Assembly: GCF_019392245.1 (NCBI RefSeq)
Contig: NZ_JAHXRL010000001.1
Span: forward strand, 496,001 to 560,000
DNA: 64,000 nt
From: Sulfitobacter sp. CW3
Lineage (GTDB): Bacteria > Pseudomonadota > Alphaproteobacteria > Rhodobacterales > Rhodobacteraceae
Direction: 5' to 3'
Shown one piece after another: positions 1-9,174 of the stretch (position 1 is the stretch's first letter; each line of letters opens with the position of its first letter). Both the position numbers and the translations under genes were made by a program. Below the pieces are notes generated by a model, which was not told the origin of the DNA, searched no databases, and saw only the letters and a program-made list of their open reading frames with translations.

Positions 1-1
1 C

Positions 2-853
2 GGCGGGCGGTATTCCGTTTGGGGCCCCATAGGCCTGTCCTTGATGATCGCAATCGGGCCGCGCGCCTTTCACGCGTTCCTGCGCGGCGGGCAGTCCATG
101 GACCGCCATTTTTGCGCCGCAGCCCCGGATGAAAACCTGCCGATGCTGCTGGCCTTGGTCGGAATATGGCACAACCAAATCTGCGGCTACGCGACACGCG
201 CCGTGCTGCCTTATGATCAACGTCTGGGGCAATTGCCCGATTATCTGCAACAGCTTGAGATGGAATCAAACGGCAAAACCACCCAAATGGATGGCACGAC
301 CGCGCCGTTCAATACAGGCCCCGTGGTCTGGGGCGCACCCGGCACCAATGGCCAACACGCCTTCTATCAACTGATCCACCAAGGCACCCGCGTGATCCCT
401 TGCGAATTTTTGATCGCGGCGAATGGCCATGAACCCGATCTGACACACCACCACAAACTGCTGATCGCCAATTGCCTCGCCCAGTCCGAGGCCCTGATGC
501 GCGGGCGCAGCCTGCAAGAAGCATCTGAAATCATGGCCGCCAAAGGGTTAACCGGGGCCGAACTCGACCGTCAGGCGCGCCACCGCGTGTTCCCCGGCAA
601 CCGCCCGTCAACGACGCTCAGCTATCCGCTGCTCGACCCGTTCACGCTGGGCCAGATCATCGCGCTTTACGAACACCGCGTCTTTGTCGAAGGGGTGATC
701 CTTGGCATCAATTCCTTCGATCAATGGGGGGTGGAACTGGGCAAGGAACTCGCGACGTCTTTGCAACCCATCGTTGACGGATCAGAACCGGCGACGGGCA
801 AAGACGGATCGACCGCCGGGCTCATCGGGTTCATTGCAAAACACGCAGACTAA
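2..853 (+). CDS. pgi: Glucose-6-phosphate isomerase, C-terminal part (cut by window edge)
   Basis: Interconverts glucose 6-phosphate and fructose 6-phosphate in the cytoplasm. The reading frame is open from base 2, so the gene enters from the left and about 283 residues are visible of a usual 530-550. The first residues, [12 protein letters not shown], match family signature 1. [10 protein letters not shown] carries the catalytic histidine. [14 protein letters not shown] near the C-terminus is signature 2 with its conserved lysine. The internal ATG at base 41 is not the true start, because both signature 1 and an open frame lie upstream of it. It converges on the antiporter gene. Confidence 0.95.
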   Translation, partial: GGRYSVWGPIGLSLMIAIGPRAFHAFLRGGQSMDRHFCAAAPDENLPMLLALVGIWHNQICGYATRAVLPYDQRLGQLPDYLQQLEMESNGKTTQMDGTTAPFNTGPVVWGAPGTNGQHAFYQLIHQGTRVIPCEFLIAANGHEPDLTHHHKLLIANCLAQSEALMRGRSLQEASEIMAAKGLTGAELDRQARHRVFPGNRPSTTLSYPLLDPFTLGQIIALYEHRVFVEGVILGINSFDQWGVELGKELATSLQPIVDGSEPATGKDGSTAGLIGFIAKHAD

Positions 854-865
854 CCATGTAATCTG

Positions 866-914
866 TTTCATTTTGCCATATAAACTCCGGGGAGTTTGAG
901 GGGCAGCGCCCCTC
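866..914 (-). repeat. Intergenic element, copy A (two hairpins plus conserved core)
   Basis: On the minus strand this reads hairpin GAGGGGCGCTGCCCCTC (898-914), a second inverted repeat AAACTCC/GGAGTTT (882-897), then the core TATATGGCAAAATGAAA. The same order, hairpin then GGAGTTTAT..GGCAAAATGAA, is found at 38499-38547, and the core alone at 9630 and 16680. It lies between the convergent pgi and antiporter genes, just past the antiporter stop. No T-run follows, so it is not a textbook intrinsic terminator. Confidence 0.7.
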
Positions 915-932
915 ATTCACCTTACAAAAAAC

Positions 933-2189
933 CTATACCAAGTCCGGATGCCGCCCGACACGGTTGGCCAATCTGGCGACGGTCAGACCCTGGATGATGA
1001 TCGAAAACACCACAACGATATAGGTGCAGGTCAGGATCAGGGGCTTCCATTCCCCATCGGGCAGCGACAACGCCAAAGCGACGGAAATTCCGCCCTTCAA
1101 ACCGCCCCACGTCATGATCGGGATCACACCTTGGTTGAAATTTCGAAACGGGCGCAGGATCATGATCGGCACGGCAACCGCCACCAACCGACCCAATAGG
1201 GCCAAGATGATGGCGGCCATGCCGGTCAGGAACAGGTCACCGTTAAAGGCGATGGCAAACACTTCGAACCCGATCATCAGGAACAGCACCGCGTTCAAAA
1301 TCTCGTCGATCAGTTTCCAGAACGCGTCGACGTAACGGCGGGTTTCCTCGGACATGCCGCGCGCCGCACCCACATCGCCAATCAAAAGGCCCGCACAAAC
1401 GGCCATGATCGGCGCTGACACATGCAGTGCCACAGCCAGTTCGTAGCCGCCAAATGCCAGCCCTAGGGTTAACAAGACCTCAAGCGAATAATCGTCGATC
1501 CGGCGCATCACGCGAAAGGTGAGCCAGCCCAGAACCAAACCCAAAACCGCGCCGCCAACGGCCTCTTGCAGAAACAACTGCCCTGCGGCCAACACGGCAT
1601 TTCCGTCGGACCCGTGATCGCCAGCCATGGGATAGGCGAGGCCCACCAAAATCAGGAACACCACATAGCCGACGCCGTCATTAAACAGGCTTTCGCCGGC
1701 GATCTTGGTTTCCAGCGATTTCGGTAAATCCGCTTCGCGCAGAACCCCCAAGACGGCGACCGGATCGGTTGGCGATATCAACGCGCCGAACACCAGCGCC
1801 GTCAGCAACGGCATCCCGGTCAGCCAGGAAAAACCAACGCCTACGATTGTGGTCGACAGTGCAACGCCCAGTGTCGCCATCAGCGCCACAATCACCCATT
1901 CGCGCCGCAAATCCGAAGTTTTGACATGCAGCGCACCGGCGAACAGCAGCAAGCCCAACATGCCTTCCAGCAGGGCCTCGGAGAAGTCGATCCCGGTGAC
2001 GACGCCGCGCACAGAATCCGCAATCCCCAAGCCGGGCAACGCCAGATCAATGCCAAGCAACCCAAAGGACGCGATCAGCGCCACCACCAGAATACCGATG
2101 GACGAGGGCAGTTTCAGGAACAGATAGTTTATCGCCCCGAACCCGCCAGCCAATACGATCAACATGGATGCAATTTGCAGAAAGGTCAT
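933..2189 (-). CDS. Cation:proton antiporter, CPA1/NhaP type
   Basis: Inner-membrane secondary transporter that exchanges Na+ (or K+) for protons, in pH and salt homeostasis. The 418-residue protein is almost wholly hydrophobic, with about 12 membrane segments. Residues about 138-150 read ISPTDPVAVLGVL, and 165-172 read GESLFNDG with the Asn-Asp pair of the ion site; both are CPA1 hallmarks. The chosen ATG gives MTFLQIASML and lies 23 bases past the stop of the upstream acetyltransferase gene. An in-frame ATG at 2240 would add 17 polar residues overlapping that gene and is less likely. The exact ion cannot be told from sequence. Confidence 0.85.
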   Translation of the reverse strand: MTFLQIASMLIVLAGGFGAINYLFLKLPSSIGILVVALIASFGLLGIDLALPGLGIADSVRGVVTGIDFSEALLEGMLGLLLFAGALHVKTSDLRREWVIVALMATLGVALSTTIVGVGFSWLTGMPLLTALVFGALISPTDPVAVLGVLREADLPKSLETKIAGESLFNDGVGYVVFLILVGLAYPMAGDHGSDGNAVLAAGQLFLQEAVGGAVLGLVLGWLTFRVMRRIDDYSLEVLLTLGLAFGGYELAVALHVSAPIMAVCAGLLIGDVGAARGMSEETRRYVDAFWKLIDEILNAVLFLMIGFEVFAIAFNGDLFLTGMAAIILALLGRLVAVAVPIMILRPFRNFNQGVIPIMTWGGLKGGISVALALSLPDGEWKPLILTCTYIVVVFSIIIQGLTVARLANRVGRHPDLV

Positions 2190-2212
2190 GGCGATGTCTT
2201 TCTTGTTCGGAC

Positions 2213-2659
2213 TTACAGCTTGATGTCGTAGGTGACCCAAGGCGTGCGGGTGGCCAGTTTGTCATAGACAGCCCGACCGCGGTAGTTGTCTTCGGCAGTG
2301 ATCCACCGCACGGTGCCCCAGCCTTTGTCTTGTGCTACGGATTTCACCGCGCCAATCAGGGCTTGTGCGGCCCCTGATCCTCGTGCGGCAGGGTCAACGA
2401 ACAGGTCGTCCAAAAAGCAATTGGTGATGGCGCGCAATTGGCTGACAAAGGGCCGGAAATGGGTGAACCCGATCACCGAGCCCTCTGTATCTTCGGCCAC
2501 GATGCAATTGCTGCTGTGCGTGTCATCCATCAACCATCCAAACACGGTCTCGCGCATTTGCGGCGTTTGGTCGACTTTGTAAAATGCGGCGTATCCAGCG
2601 AACAGACGTTCCCAATCGGTGCGGTCCGTGGGGGCGAGGGGGCGTGTTTTCACAGTCAT
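2213..2659 (-). CDS. GNAT-family N-acetyltransferase
   Basis: Predicted acetyl-CoA-dependent acetyltransferase of 148 residues, the normal single-domain GNAT length. FLDDLFVDPAARGSGAAQAL holds the core beta-strand 4 and the acetyl-CoA pyrophosphate loop (ARGSGAA, of the R/Q-x-x-G-x-G/A type). The substrate is unknown. It lies between the thioesterase gene (23 bases upstream) and the antiporter gene (23 bases downstream), all on the minus strand, so the three probably share a transcript. No functional link among them is obvious. Confidence 0.8.
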   Translation of the reverse strand: MTVKTRPLAPTDRTDWERLFAGYAAFYKVDQTPQMRETVFGWLMDDTHSSNCIVAEDTEGSVIGFTHFRPFVSQLRAITNCFLDDLFVDPAARGSGAAQALIGAVKSVAQDKGWGTVRWITAEDNYRGRAVYDKLATRTPWVTYDIKL

Positions 2660-2682
2660 ATCAAATGCCTTTCAGCCGCGGG

Positions 2683-3162
2683 TCAGGTTTCGGCGGTTGC
2701 CTTGTCGTTGGTTTCAAAATGGCGTTTCAGACGGTCGGGCAGGGGATAGCGGCCTGATCCGTCCTTTTTCAGCATTACCAGTACACAATCAAAGGTCGCG
2801 CGCAATTGCCCGCCCACCCAGATCTGTTGGCTGATGCTATAGGACGTGTTGCGAAAGCCTGTGCAGCGGCAAGTCACGATGTAATCCTCGCGCTCGAGCA
2901 ATTCATGCAAATACCGGATCGATCCCGACCGGATCACCACGCGCGGGCCGGGGGCATCCATTAACCCCTGTTCCAGCAGCGTTTGCGTATACCGAATGCG
3001 CAACCGTTCGAACCATTCGAAGTAGGTGCAGTTGTTGACATGGTTGTTGGTATCCAGATCGGAATACCGCACTTGATCGGCCATCGCCAAGGGTTGCGGC
3101 TCTGTCAGGCCGGCGTCACGTTGCTGATCTGCGCTAAGTGGCGAATGGTAAACAAGTTTCAT
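2683..3162 (-). CDS. Hotdog-fold acyl-CoA thioesterase
   Basis: A 159-residue protein of the 4-hydroxybenzoyl-CoA thioesterase/YbgC class that hydrolyses acyl-CoA thioesters in the cytoplasm. YSDLDTNNHVNNCTYFEWFE at residues about 33-52 carries the conserved Asp and the start of the central helix. This D-x-N-x-H-V-N-N form is also typical of acyl-ACP thioesterase-like members, so the carrier (CoA or ACP) is uncertain. It is divergent from the acyl-CoA ligase gene, with starts 89 bases apart, which pairs a thioester-making enzyme with a thioester-breaking one. Confidence 0.8.
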   Translation of the reverse strand: MKLVYHSPLSADQQRDAGLTEPQPLAMADQVRYSDLDTNNHVNNCTYFEWFERLRIRYTQTLLEQGLMDAPGPRVVIRSGSIRYLHELLEREDYIVTCRCTGFRNTSYSISQQIWVGGQLRATFDCVLVMLKKDGSGRYPLPDRLKRHFETNDKATAET

Positions 3163-3250
3163 TCACCCTGCGTAATCATGTGTGTGGGCGCTTGCAAGAC
3201 CCGGTTGGATTGGTAAATGTGGGGCCAAACCACAATCGGGAGGACGCGCC

Positions 3251-4876
3251 ATGCTTGGCCAAATGATGAATAAATCGCTGACGATCTCTAGTCTGATCGA
3301 ACACGCGCAGCGCTATCACGGGACGGGGGAAATCTATTCGGTCAATACCGGTGGCGGTGTCGAGGAAACCAGCTGGGGCCAAGTGGGCCGGAATTCGCGC
3401 GCATTGGCGTCAGCGCTGACGAACCTTGGGCTAGAGCCACAGGCGCGGTGCGGTACCATCGCATGGAACAACCGTCGGCACCTAGAAATCTATTTTGGCG
3501 CGTCCGGTGGCGGCTTTGTTTGTCATACGATCAACCCGCGTTTGTTCCCCGAACAGCTTGTTTATATTCTGAACCACGCCGAAGATAAGGTGCTGTTCAT
3601 CGACAAGACATTCGTGCCGTTGATCGCTGCGATCATGGACAAGCTTGAGCATCTTGATCACATCGTGCTGATGGAAGGCACCGATGCCGAGGCGGCCAAA
3701 CAAATCCCCGGTCTCAAGTTTTATGATGATCTGGTCGCCAGCGGCGATCCTGAATTCGACTGGCCTGAACTGGATGAAAACACGGCGTCTAGCCTGTGCT
3801 ATACCTCGGGTACTACGGGCAACCCCAAGGGTGTGCTCTATTCCCACCGTTCGACCGTTTTGCACAGCTTTGGCATTAACTTGGCCGACAGCATCGCAAT
3901 TGCCGCCAAAGAAGTCGTTCTGCCCGTTGTACCGATGTTCCACGTGAACGCATGGGGCGCGCCCTATGCCTGCGCCATGGTTGGTGCGCGTATGGTGATG
4001 CCGGGGCCGGGTCTGGATGGTCCGTCACTGGTGGGGTTGATCGATAAATACAAAATCACCCTTGCACTTGGTGTGCCGACAATCTGGCTGGGTCTGCTGG
4101 GCGAGGCCGATAAAACCGGATCGACCTTGAGCAGTCTCAAGCGTACGGTCGTGGGCGGTTCTGCTTGCCCGCCGTCGATGATTACCGCCTTCCGCGAGAA
4201 ATACGGGGTCGAGACGATCCATGCTTGGGGCATGACCGAAATGTCACCTGTCGGCAGCATCAACCAACCTTTGGCCAAACATCTGGACCTGCCAGAGGCC
4301 GAACAACACAAGCTGCGCGAAAACCAAGGGCGCCCTGTATACGGGGTCGAACTTGAGATCATGGACGCAGACGGCAAGCCCGTTGCCCATGATGGCAAAA
4401 CCCAAGGCGATCTGGTCACCAAAGGCTTCTGGATCTTGGACGCGTATTTCCGCAAAACCCGCGAGGAAACCCTGACCAAAGATGGGTGGTTCGACACGGG
4501 CGATGTGGCGACAATGGACGCTGACGGTTATGTCACCATCCGTGACCGGTCCAAGGATATCATCAAATCGGGTGGCGAATGGATCAGTTCGGTTGAACTG
4601 GAAAATATCGCGATTGCGCATCCCAAACTGGCTGACGCGGCCGTCATCGGCGCCCGCCACGAGAAATGGGACGAACGTCCGATCCTGATCGCCGTCAAAG
4701 CCGAAGGGCAAGAGCCGACAGAAGAAGAAATTCTGGCGGTGTTCGACGGCAAGATTGCGAAATGGCAAATCCCTGACCGTGTGGTGTTTACTGATGTGCT
4801 GCCCCGCAATGCGACCGGCAAAGTGCTTAAACGTAACTTGCGCGACAGCTTTGGCGAAGTCCTGATGATGGGCTGA
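3251..4876 (+). CDS. AMP-forming acyl-CoA ligase (candidate methylmercaptopropionate-CoA ligase, DmdB type)
   Basis: Adenylates a carboxylic acid and joins it to CoA (ANL superfamily). The start at 3251 follows GGGAGG at a good distance and gives 541 residues beginning MLGQMMNKSLTISSLIEH; an upstream in-frame ATG at 3182 has no such site. YTSGTTGNPKGV at about 184-195 is the phosphate-binding loop. Also present are WGMTEMSP, GWFDTGDVATMDADGY, and the C-terminal catalytic lysine in NATGKVLKR. The MLGQMM N-terminus and length fit the medium-chain/short-chain branch that contains roseobacter DmdB, which makes methylmercaptopropionyl-CoA after DmdA. That assignment is an inference, helped only by dmdA-acuI being in the same window 33 kb away; a medium-chain fatty acid ligase is the alternative. 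Confidence 0.8.
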   Translation: MLGQMMNKSLTISSLIEHAQRYHGTGEIYSVNTGGGVEETSWGQVGRNSRALASALTNLGLEPQARCGTIAWNNRRHLEIYFGASGGGFVCHTINPRLFPEQLVYILNHAEDKVLFIDKTFVPLIAAIMDKLEHLDHIVLMEGTDAEAAKQIPGLKFYDDLVASGDPEFDWPELDENTASSLCYTSGTTGNPKGVLYSHRSTVLHSFGINLADSIAIAAKEVVLPVVPMFHVNAWGAPYACAMVGARMVMPGPGLDGPSLVGLIDKYKITLALGVPTIWLGLLGEADKTGSTLSSLKRTVVGGSACPPSMITAFREKYGVETIHAWGMTEMSPVGSINQPLAKHLDLPEAEQHKLRENQGRPVYGVELEIMDADGKPVAHDGKTQGDLVTKGFWILDAYFRKTREETLTKDGWFDTGDVATMDADGYVTIRDRSKDIIKSGGEWISSVELENIAIAHPKLADAAVIGARHEKWDERPILIAVKAEGQEPTEEEILAVFDGKIAKWQIPDRVVFTDVLPRNATGKVLKRNLRDSFGEVLMMG

Positions 4877-4882
4877 TGAAGT

Positions 4883-4924
4883 CGGTTGCTGGCTGCGGAA
4901 AACGGCCAGCAACCGTTTGATTTT
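4883..4924 (+). terminator. Intrinsic terminator after the acyl-CoA ligase gene
   Basis: An 11-bp perfect stem (CGGTTGCTGGC, 4883-4893, with its complement at 4905-4915) is followed by TTTGATTTT. It begins six bases past the ligase stop. Confidence 0.75.
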
Positions 4925-5419
4925 CTGTGGCGGCTTAGGCGGCGCTAAACATATCCGCGCCGCCGTCTACAACATTTACAGACTTGCTGGGGCATCACGC
5001 GACTATCACGCCAGCGGTGAAGGCCAAGACGACAGGGAAAATACGCGAAAGCGCGGTACATTGAACAAAACATTATTTACCTACACTGGTACAAAAATTA
5101 GAAGAAAATTTAGGTAAAAAACCAGAGAGCTGGTTAGAATAAATGATCTACCACCTCTTTGAAACGGGTCAAATGAGTAGTGGATTATAGTGGTGTAAGG
5201 TTGTTTGCGGCTCATGCCTTTGCAATTAAAAGTAGAGCGTTCAGTTCTATTTCGGCCCAACCCGTGGCGGAAATTTGGCATTTATCCACTTTTGGGGAAG
5301 TCCCGTAAGGAATCAAGCCGCGTATGATTCGCCTTGAAATATGGGATTCTTGAAAGCAAAACGGCCCAACCGGCGGCCAGCTGTACGGCGTGAAAAGCGC
5401 GATCTGGCGGAAAGGGTGG
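4925..5419. other. Gene-free, AT-rich stretch
   Basis: No convincing gene. The part from about 5060 to 5290 is clearly richer in A+T than its neighbours. The longest frames here (66 codons on each strand) lack ribosome-binding sites and resemble no family I know. It lies on the 3' side of a tRNA gene, a common integration site, so it may be the remnant of an inserted element. I found no terminal repeats, and no duplicated tRNA 3' end. Confidence 0.4.
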
Positions 5420-5496
5420 TGGTAGGCCCGGCAGGACTTGAACCCGCAACCAAAGCGTTATGAGCGCTCTGCTCTAACCAGTTGAGCTACAGGCCC
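5420..5496 (-). tRNA. tRNA with CAT anticodon (tRNA-Ile2 or elongator tRNA-Met)
   Basis: The minus strand folds into a complete 77-nt cloverleaf: acceptor GGGCCTG pairing with CGGGCCT, D-stem GCTC/GAGC, anticodon stem GAGCG/CGCTT with loop CTCATAA, T-arm with GTTCAAG, and an encoded CCA. The anticodon CAT can be elongator Met or, after lysidine modification by TilS, Ile reading AUA. The variable loop and T-arm (TTGGT..GGTTCAAGTCC) look more like bacterial tRNA-Ile2 than tRNA-Met, but sequence alone does not settle this. The initiator is ruled out because pair 1-72 is intact. Confidence 0.92.
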
Positions 5497-5629
5497 GCCA
5501 TGGCGGTTTCGTAAGCGGGCAGGGGCAGCGCGTCAAGACCAAGAACGCCAACTGGGGCGTGTCTTGCATTGCGCGCCAGCGCCCAGTGATGTAACCCGCT
5601 TTCGCATAGACAATAAGCGGCGAGGCCCG

Positions 5630-6679
5630 ATGATGACCAACTCCAAAAATGGAATCACCTATGCAGACGCAGGGGTGGATATCGATGCGGGTAACGCGTT
5701 GGTGGAACGGATCAAACCCGCCGCCAAGCGGACCAAGCGCCCCGGCGTGATGTCGGGCTTGGGTGGATTTGGCGCGTTGTTCGACCTCAAGGGGGCTGGC
5801 TACACTGACCCGATCCTTGTTGCAGCCACCGACGGTGTGGGCACCAAGCTGCGGATCGCAATTGATACCGGCAATGTTGACGGCGTCGGTGTCGATCTGG
5901 TGGCGATGTGTGTGAACGATCTGGTGTGTCAGGGTGCAGAGCCGCTGTTCTTTCTAGACTATTTTGCCACGGGCAAGTTGGAAACCGAAGAAGCCGCCCG
6001 TATCATCGAGGGTATCGCGCGCGGCTGCGAAGGGTCGGGCTGTGCCTTGATCGGGGGCGAGACCGCCGAGATGCCCGGCATGTATTCCGACGGTGATTTC
6101 GACCTTGCAGGTTTTTCTGTGGGTGCGATGGAGCGCGGCGCGGATCTGCCAAGCGGCGTTGCTGCTGGCGATGTATTGCTCGGGCTTGCCAGCGATGGCG
6201 TGCATTCGAACGGCTACAGCCTTGTGCGCAAGCTGGTGGCGATGTCGGGCCTTGGCTGGGATGCGGATTGCCCATGGGCCGACGGCACCCTGGGCGAGGT
6301 GTTGCTGACGCCCACGCGGCTTTATGTGAAACCGGCCTTGGAAGCGGTACGGGCAGGCGGTGTACACGCGCTGGCCCATATCACGGGCGGTGGTCTGACC
6401 GAAAACCTGCCACGCGTACTGCCAGATGATCTGGGCGCTGACATCAATCTGGACGCATGGGATTTACCCGGTGTTTTCAAGTGGATGGCACAGATTGGTG
6501 ATATGTCTCAGGCCGAGATGCTCAAGACCTTTAACTGCGGTGTTGGCATGATTTTGGTTGTGGCTGCCGATCAGGCCGAGGCGCTGCAAAAGCTGCTGAG
6601 CGATGCAGGCGAAACGGTATATCCGATGGGGCACGTCACGACGGCTGCCGGTGTCGAATACACAGGCCAATTGCTGTGA
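5630..6679 (+). CDS. purM: Phosphoribosylformylglycinamidine cyclo-ligase (AIR synthetase)
   Basis: Fifth step of purine synthesis: ATP-dependent closure of FGAM to aminoimidazole ribotide. The protein has 349 residues, the usual length. It opens [20 protein letters not shown], the family N-terminus, and has GVGTKLRIA near 75, [20 protein letters not shown], and [13 protein letters not shown]. The ATG at 5630 (followed by a second ATG) has GGCGAGG upstream; the frame is open to 5564 but that part is not conserved. Its last codon and stop overlap the GTG start of purN by four bases, so the two are translationally coupled. Confidence 0.95.
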   Translation: MMTNSKNGITYADAGVDIDAGNALVERIKPAAKRTKRPGVMSGLGGFGALFDLKGAGYTDPILVAATDGVGTKLRIAIDTGNVDGVGVDLVAMCVNDLVCQGAEPLFFLDYFATGKLETEEAARIIEGIARGCEGSGCALIGGETAEMPGMYSDGDFDLAGFSVGAMERGADLPSGVAAGDVLLGLASDGVHSNGYSLVRKLVAMSGLGWDADCPWADGTLGEVLLTPTRLYVKPALEAVRAGGVHALAHITGGGLTENLPRVLPDDLGADINLDAWDLPGVFKWMAQIGDMSQAEMLKTFNCGVGMILVVAADQAEALQKLLSDAGETVYPMGHVTTAAGVEYTGQLL

Positions 6680-7272
6680 CCAAACGGGTCGCTATTTTTC
6701 TGTCTGGTGGCGGCTCGAACATGCGTGCGCTGGTCGAGGATATGACGGGTGACCACCCGGCGCGGCCCTGTGTTATCGTGTCTAATGTGGCAGATGCGGG
6801 CGGTATCGCATGGGCCAAGGCCCGTGGGATCGCCACCGAAGTCGTTGATCACAAACCGTTTCAAGGTGACCGCGCCGCGTTCGAGGCTGAACTGTCATCG
6901 CGTCTGGCCACCCATGCACCCGATATGATCTGCCTTGCTGGGTTTATGCGCAAGCTGACCGCAGGGTTTACCGATGCGTGGGCGGGGCGCATGATCAATA
7001 TTCACCCGTCATTGTTGCCGCTTTACAAAGGGTTGCACACCCATGCCCGCGCTCTTGAGGCGGGGGATAAGGTGCATGGCTGCACGGTCCACGAGGTCAC
7101 CGCAGCCTTGGATGACGGCCCTATTTTAGGGCAAGCGCGGGTGCCGGTGCTGGCGGGTGATACCGCCGATGATCTGGCCGAACGCGTTTTGGTTCAGGAA
7201 CACCGCTTGTATCCGGCGGTATTACGGCGCTTTGCTGCTGGTGATCGCAGCCTTTTAACGCTCGATAGTTAA
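6676..7272 (+). CDS. purN: Phosphoribosylglycinamide formyltransferase (GAR transformylase)
   Basis: Transfers a formyl group from 10-formyl-tetrahydrofolate to GAR, step 3 of purine synthesis. The protein has 198 residues and starts at GTG, overlapping the purM stop as [14 protein letters not shown] at the N-terminus binds the GAR phosphate. [20 protein letters not shown] holds the catalytic Asn and His. [18 protein letters not shown] carries the catalytic Asp. The purM-purN order is the common bacterial one; the remaining pur genes here (purC, purS, purQ) are 8.6 kb downstream. Confidence 0.95.
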   Translation: MTKRVAIFLSGGGSNMRALVEDMTGDHPARPCVIVSNVADAGGIAWAKARGIATEVVDHKPFQGDRAAFEAELSSRLATHAPDMICLAGFMRKLTAGFTDAWAGRMINIHPSLLPLYKGLHTHARALEAGDKVHGCTVHEVTAALDDGPILGQARVPVLAGDTADDLAERVLVQEHRLYPAVLRRFAAGDRSLLTLDS

Positions 7273-7345
7273 CGATCAGGTTTTTTGACCTGTCTTGTTC
7301 CGATTACACATTGCCTGTTGGCACAGCTCTGGTCAAAGTACTGAT

Positions 7346-8503
7346 ATGAAAACAATTACCACAACTGACGCGCTAGAGGCGTTTTGCCTTGAAGCTGCGA
7401 AATATGATTATGTGACCGTTGACACCGAATTCTTGCGTGAACGGACCTATTATTCGAAACTTTGTCTGATCCAGCTGGCGATGCCCGGCACGGAAGATTC
7501 CAATGCCGTGCTGGTTGATCCGTTGGCCGGGGATATGTCGCTAGAACCGCTGTATACGCTGTTTCGCGATACATCGGTGGTCAAGGTATTTCACGCCGCG
7601 CGCCAGGATCTTGAGATATTTTTCGTCGATGCGGGCGTGTTTCCAGAGCCGTTGTTCGACACGCAGGTCGCGGCGATGGTGTGCGGTTTCGGCGAACAGG
7701 TCGGCTATGAGACACTCGTACGTAAAATCGCGCATCAGGCTGTCGACAAGACATCGCGGTTTACCGATTGGTCGCGCCGCCCGCTTAGCGATGCACAGGC
7801 GAAATACGCATTGGCCGATGTGACGCATCTGCGCCAAGTGTACGAGTTTTTGTCCGACCAATTGGCGAAAACCGGTCGTGCGCGGTGGGTCGCAGAAGAA
7901 CTTGAGACTTTGACAAGTCCGGACACATATACCACGGCCCCACGCGACGCGTGGAAGCGGGTTAAAACGCGGACGAATTCATCAAAGTTTTTGGCGATCG
8001 TACGCGAACTGGCCGCCTTTCGCGAGGACTACGCCCAGACCCGGAACATACCACGCAGCCGTGTGTACAAGGATGATGCGCTGGTCGAATTGGCCAGCAA
8101 CAAGCCTAAAAACCACGAAGAGCTGGGCCGCGCGCGGTTGCTGTTGCGGGATGCACGCAAAGGCGAGATTGCAGAGGGCATTCTGAAAGCGGTGGCCGCT
8201 GGTGTGCAATGTCCGGCCTCGGATTTACCACAACCGGATCGCAGCCGTGACAAATTGCAGGTGAACCCGGCATTGGCTGATCTGTTGCGGGTCTTGCTCA
8301 AGGCGAAAACGGAAAGCGCAGGGGTCGCAGCCAAGTTGATCGCACCCGCCGCCGATCTGGATGCGATCGCCGGTGGCCTGCGCGATGTGCCTGCTCTCAA
8401 GGGCTGGCGTCGTGAAGTGTTCGGCGATGATGCGTTGCTTTTGTGCGACGGGAAAATCGCATTGACGGCCGTAGGCGCGTCCGTAAAAGTGGTTGAGCTT
8501 TAA
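7346..8503 (+). CDS. rnd: Ribonuclease D
   Basis: 3'-5' exoribonuclease for tRNA and other stable RNA 3' ends. The 385-residue protein has the DEDDy exonuclease fold: VDTEFLRERTYY (Exo I, Asp and Glu), FHAARQDLEIFF (Exo II), and YALADVTHL (Exo III, Tyr-x-x-x-Asp). An HRDC domain follows at about 210-290, and a second helical HRDC-like part at the C-terminus. The start at 7346 gives MKTITTTDALEAF; the frame runs upstream to 7295 but that stretch has no homology-like features. It follows purN by 73 bases with no clear terminator. Confidence 0.93.
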   Translation: MKTITTTDALEAFCLEAAKYDYVTVDTEFLRERTYYSKLCLIQLAMPGTEDSNAVLVDPLAGDMSLEPLYTLFRDTSVVKVFHAARQDLEIFFVDAGVFPEPLFDTQVAAMVCGFGEQVGYETLVRKIAHQAVDKTSRFTDWSRRPLSDAQAKYALADVTHLRQVYEFLSDQLAKTGRARWVAEELETLTSPDTYTTAPRDAWKRVKTRTNSSKFLAIVRELAAFREDYAQTRNIPRSRVYKDDALVELASNKPKNHEELGRARLLLRDARKGEIAEGILKAVAAGVQCPASDLPQPDRSRDKLQVNPALADLLRVLLKAKTESAGVAAKLIAPAADLDAIAGGLRDVPALKGWRREVFGDDALLLCDGKIALTAVGASVKVVEL

Positions 8504-8534
8504 CGCTCAACCCTTTGTAACTGAATTGTAAATC

Positions 8535-9056
8535 TTATCGGCGCGCTGTCAGCGCGTTGCGCTGGCCTTCGACGCGGATCACCCGAACGCCTGCCAGCAT
8601 CTGGTTGGTCAGCTTACGCCCGGCGGTAACTTCGCGTGTGGGTTTTGCGCCGATCGCTGTGTTCTGCGCAGGCACGATCCCCTCAAGACGATAGGTCAGA
8701 ACGCCATCCACCGGAAGCTCGTCTGGATTTGCCGGTGTCAGCTGCACGTCGTAGATACCCTGACGCGCTGCCAGCCCGGTTGCGCGCACGATGGCCCCGC
8801 CCGGTATACGGTCAATCGTCAGGTCTGTGACTTGGTCAAAGGGCCGACCTGCATAGGCGGGCTGTTCTTTGCGGGCACTCGAAAACAGGCCTGAGGACTG
8901 TGGAATCAGCGGGTTGGTGTTGACCTCGGCGCTGGCAATCGGTTCGGAACGGGCTGAGCCGAACCAGTTGAACGGATTGACCCTGCTTTCGCGCACTGTC
9001 GCGCAGCCGGTTAGAACTAGGGTTGATACCAAAATGGCCGAGAAGATTTTGCGCAT
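8535..9056 (-). CDS. Outer-membrane or periplasmic lipoprotein of unknown function
   Basis: A 173-residue protein that opens MRKIFSAILVSTLVLTGCAT, a type II signal peptide with lipobox LTGC and Cys18 as the acylation site. The mature part is soluble with no recognised domain. It contains a predicted beta-rich stretch at about 70-130 (RPFDQVTDLTIDRIPGGAIV..TGLAARQGIYDVQL) and ends very basic. It converges on rnd and is divergent from sufE. I do not recognise a function; proteins of this shape occur widely next to rnd and sufE in roseobacters, as I recall. Confidence 0.75.
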   Translation of the reverse strand: MRKIFSAILVSTLVLTGCATVRESRVNPFNWFGSARSEPIASAEVNTNPLIPQSSGLFSSARKEQPAYAGRPFDQVTDLTIDRIPGGAIVRATGLAARQGIYDVQLTPANPDELPVDGVLTYRLEGIVPAQNTAIGAKPTREVTAGRKLTNQMLAGVRVIRVEGQRNALTARR

Positions 9057-9174
9057 GGGGTCCGCCGTGAAATTGCCGTGCTATTTGACTAACCGATCCC
9101 AAGGCGGTTGGGAAGGGGTGGACCTTTGCCAATCCGCGACCTACCTGTTGGCTACGAACAACGAGGGCACCACC

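Noticed and set aside
5081..5281. 66-codon minus-strand frame in the AT-rich stretch
   Set aside because: No start site, no resemblance to a transposase or other family, and low-GC DNA gives chance frames with odd composition.
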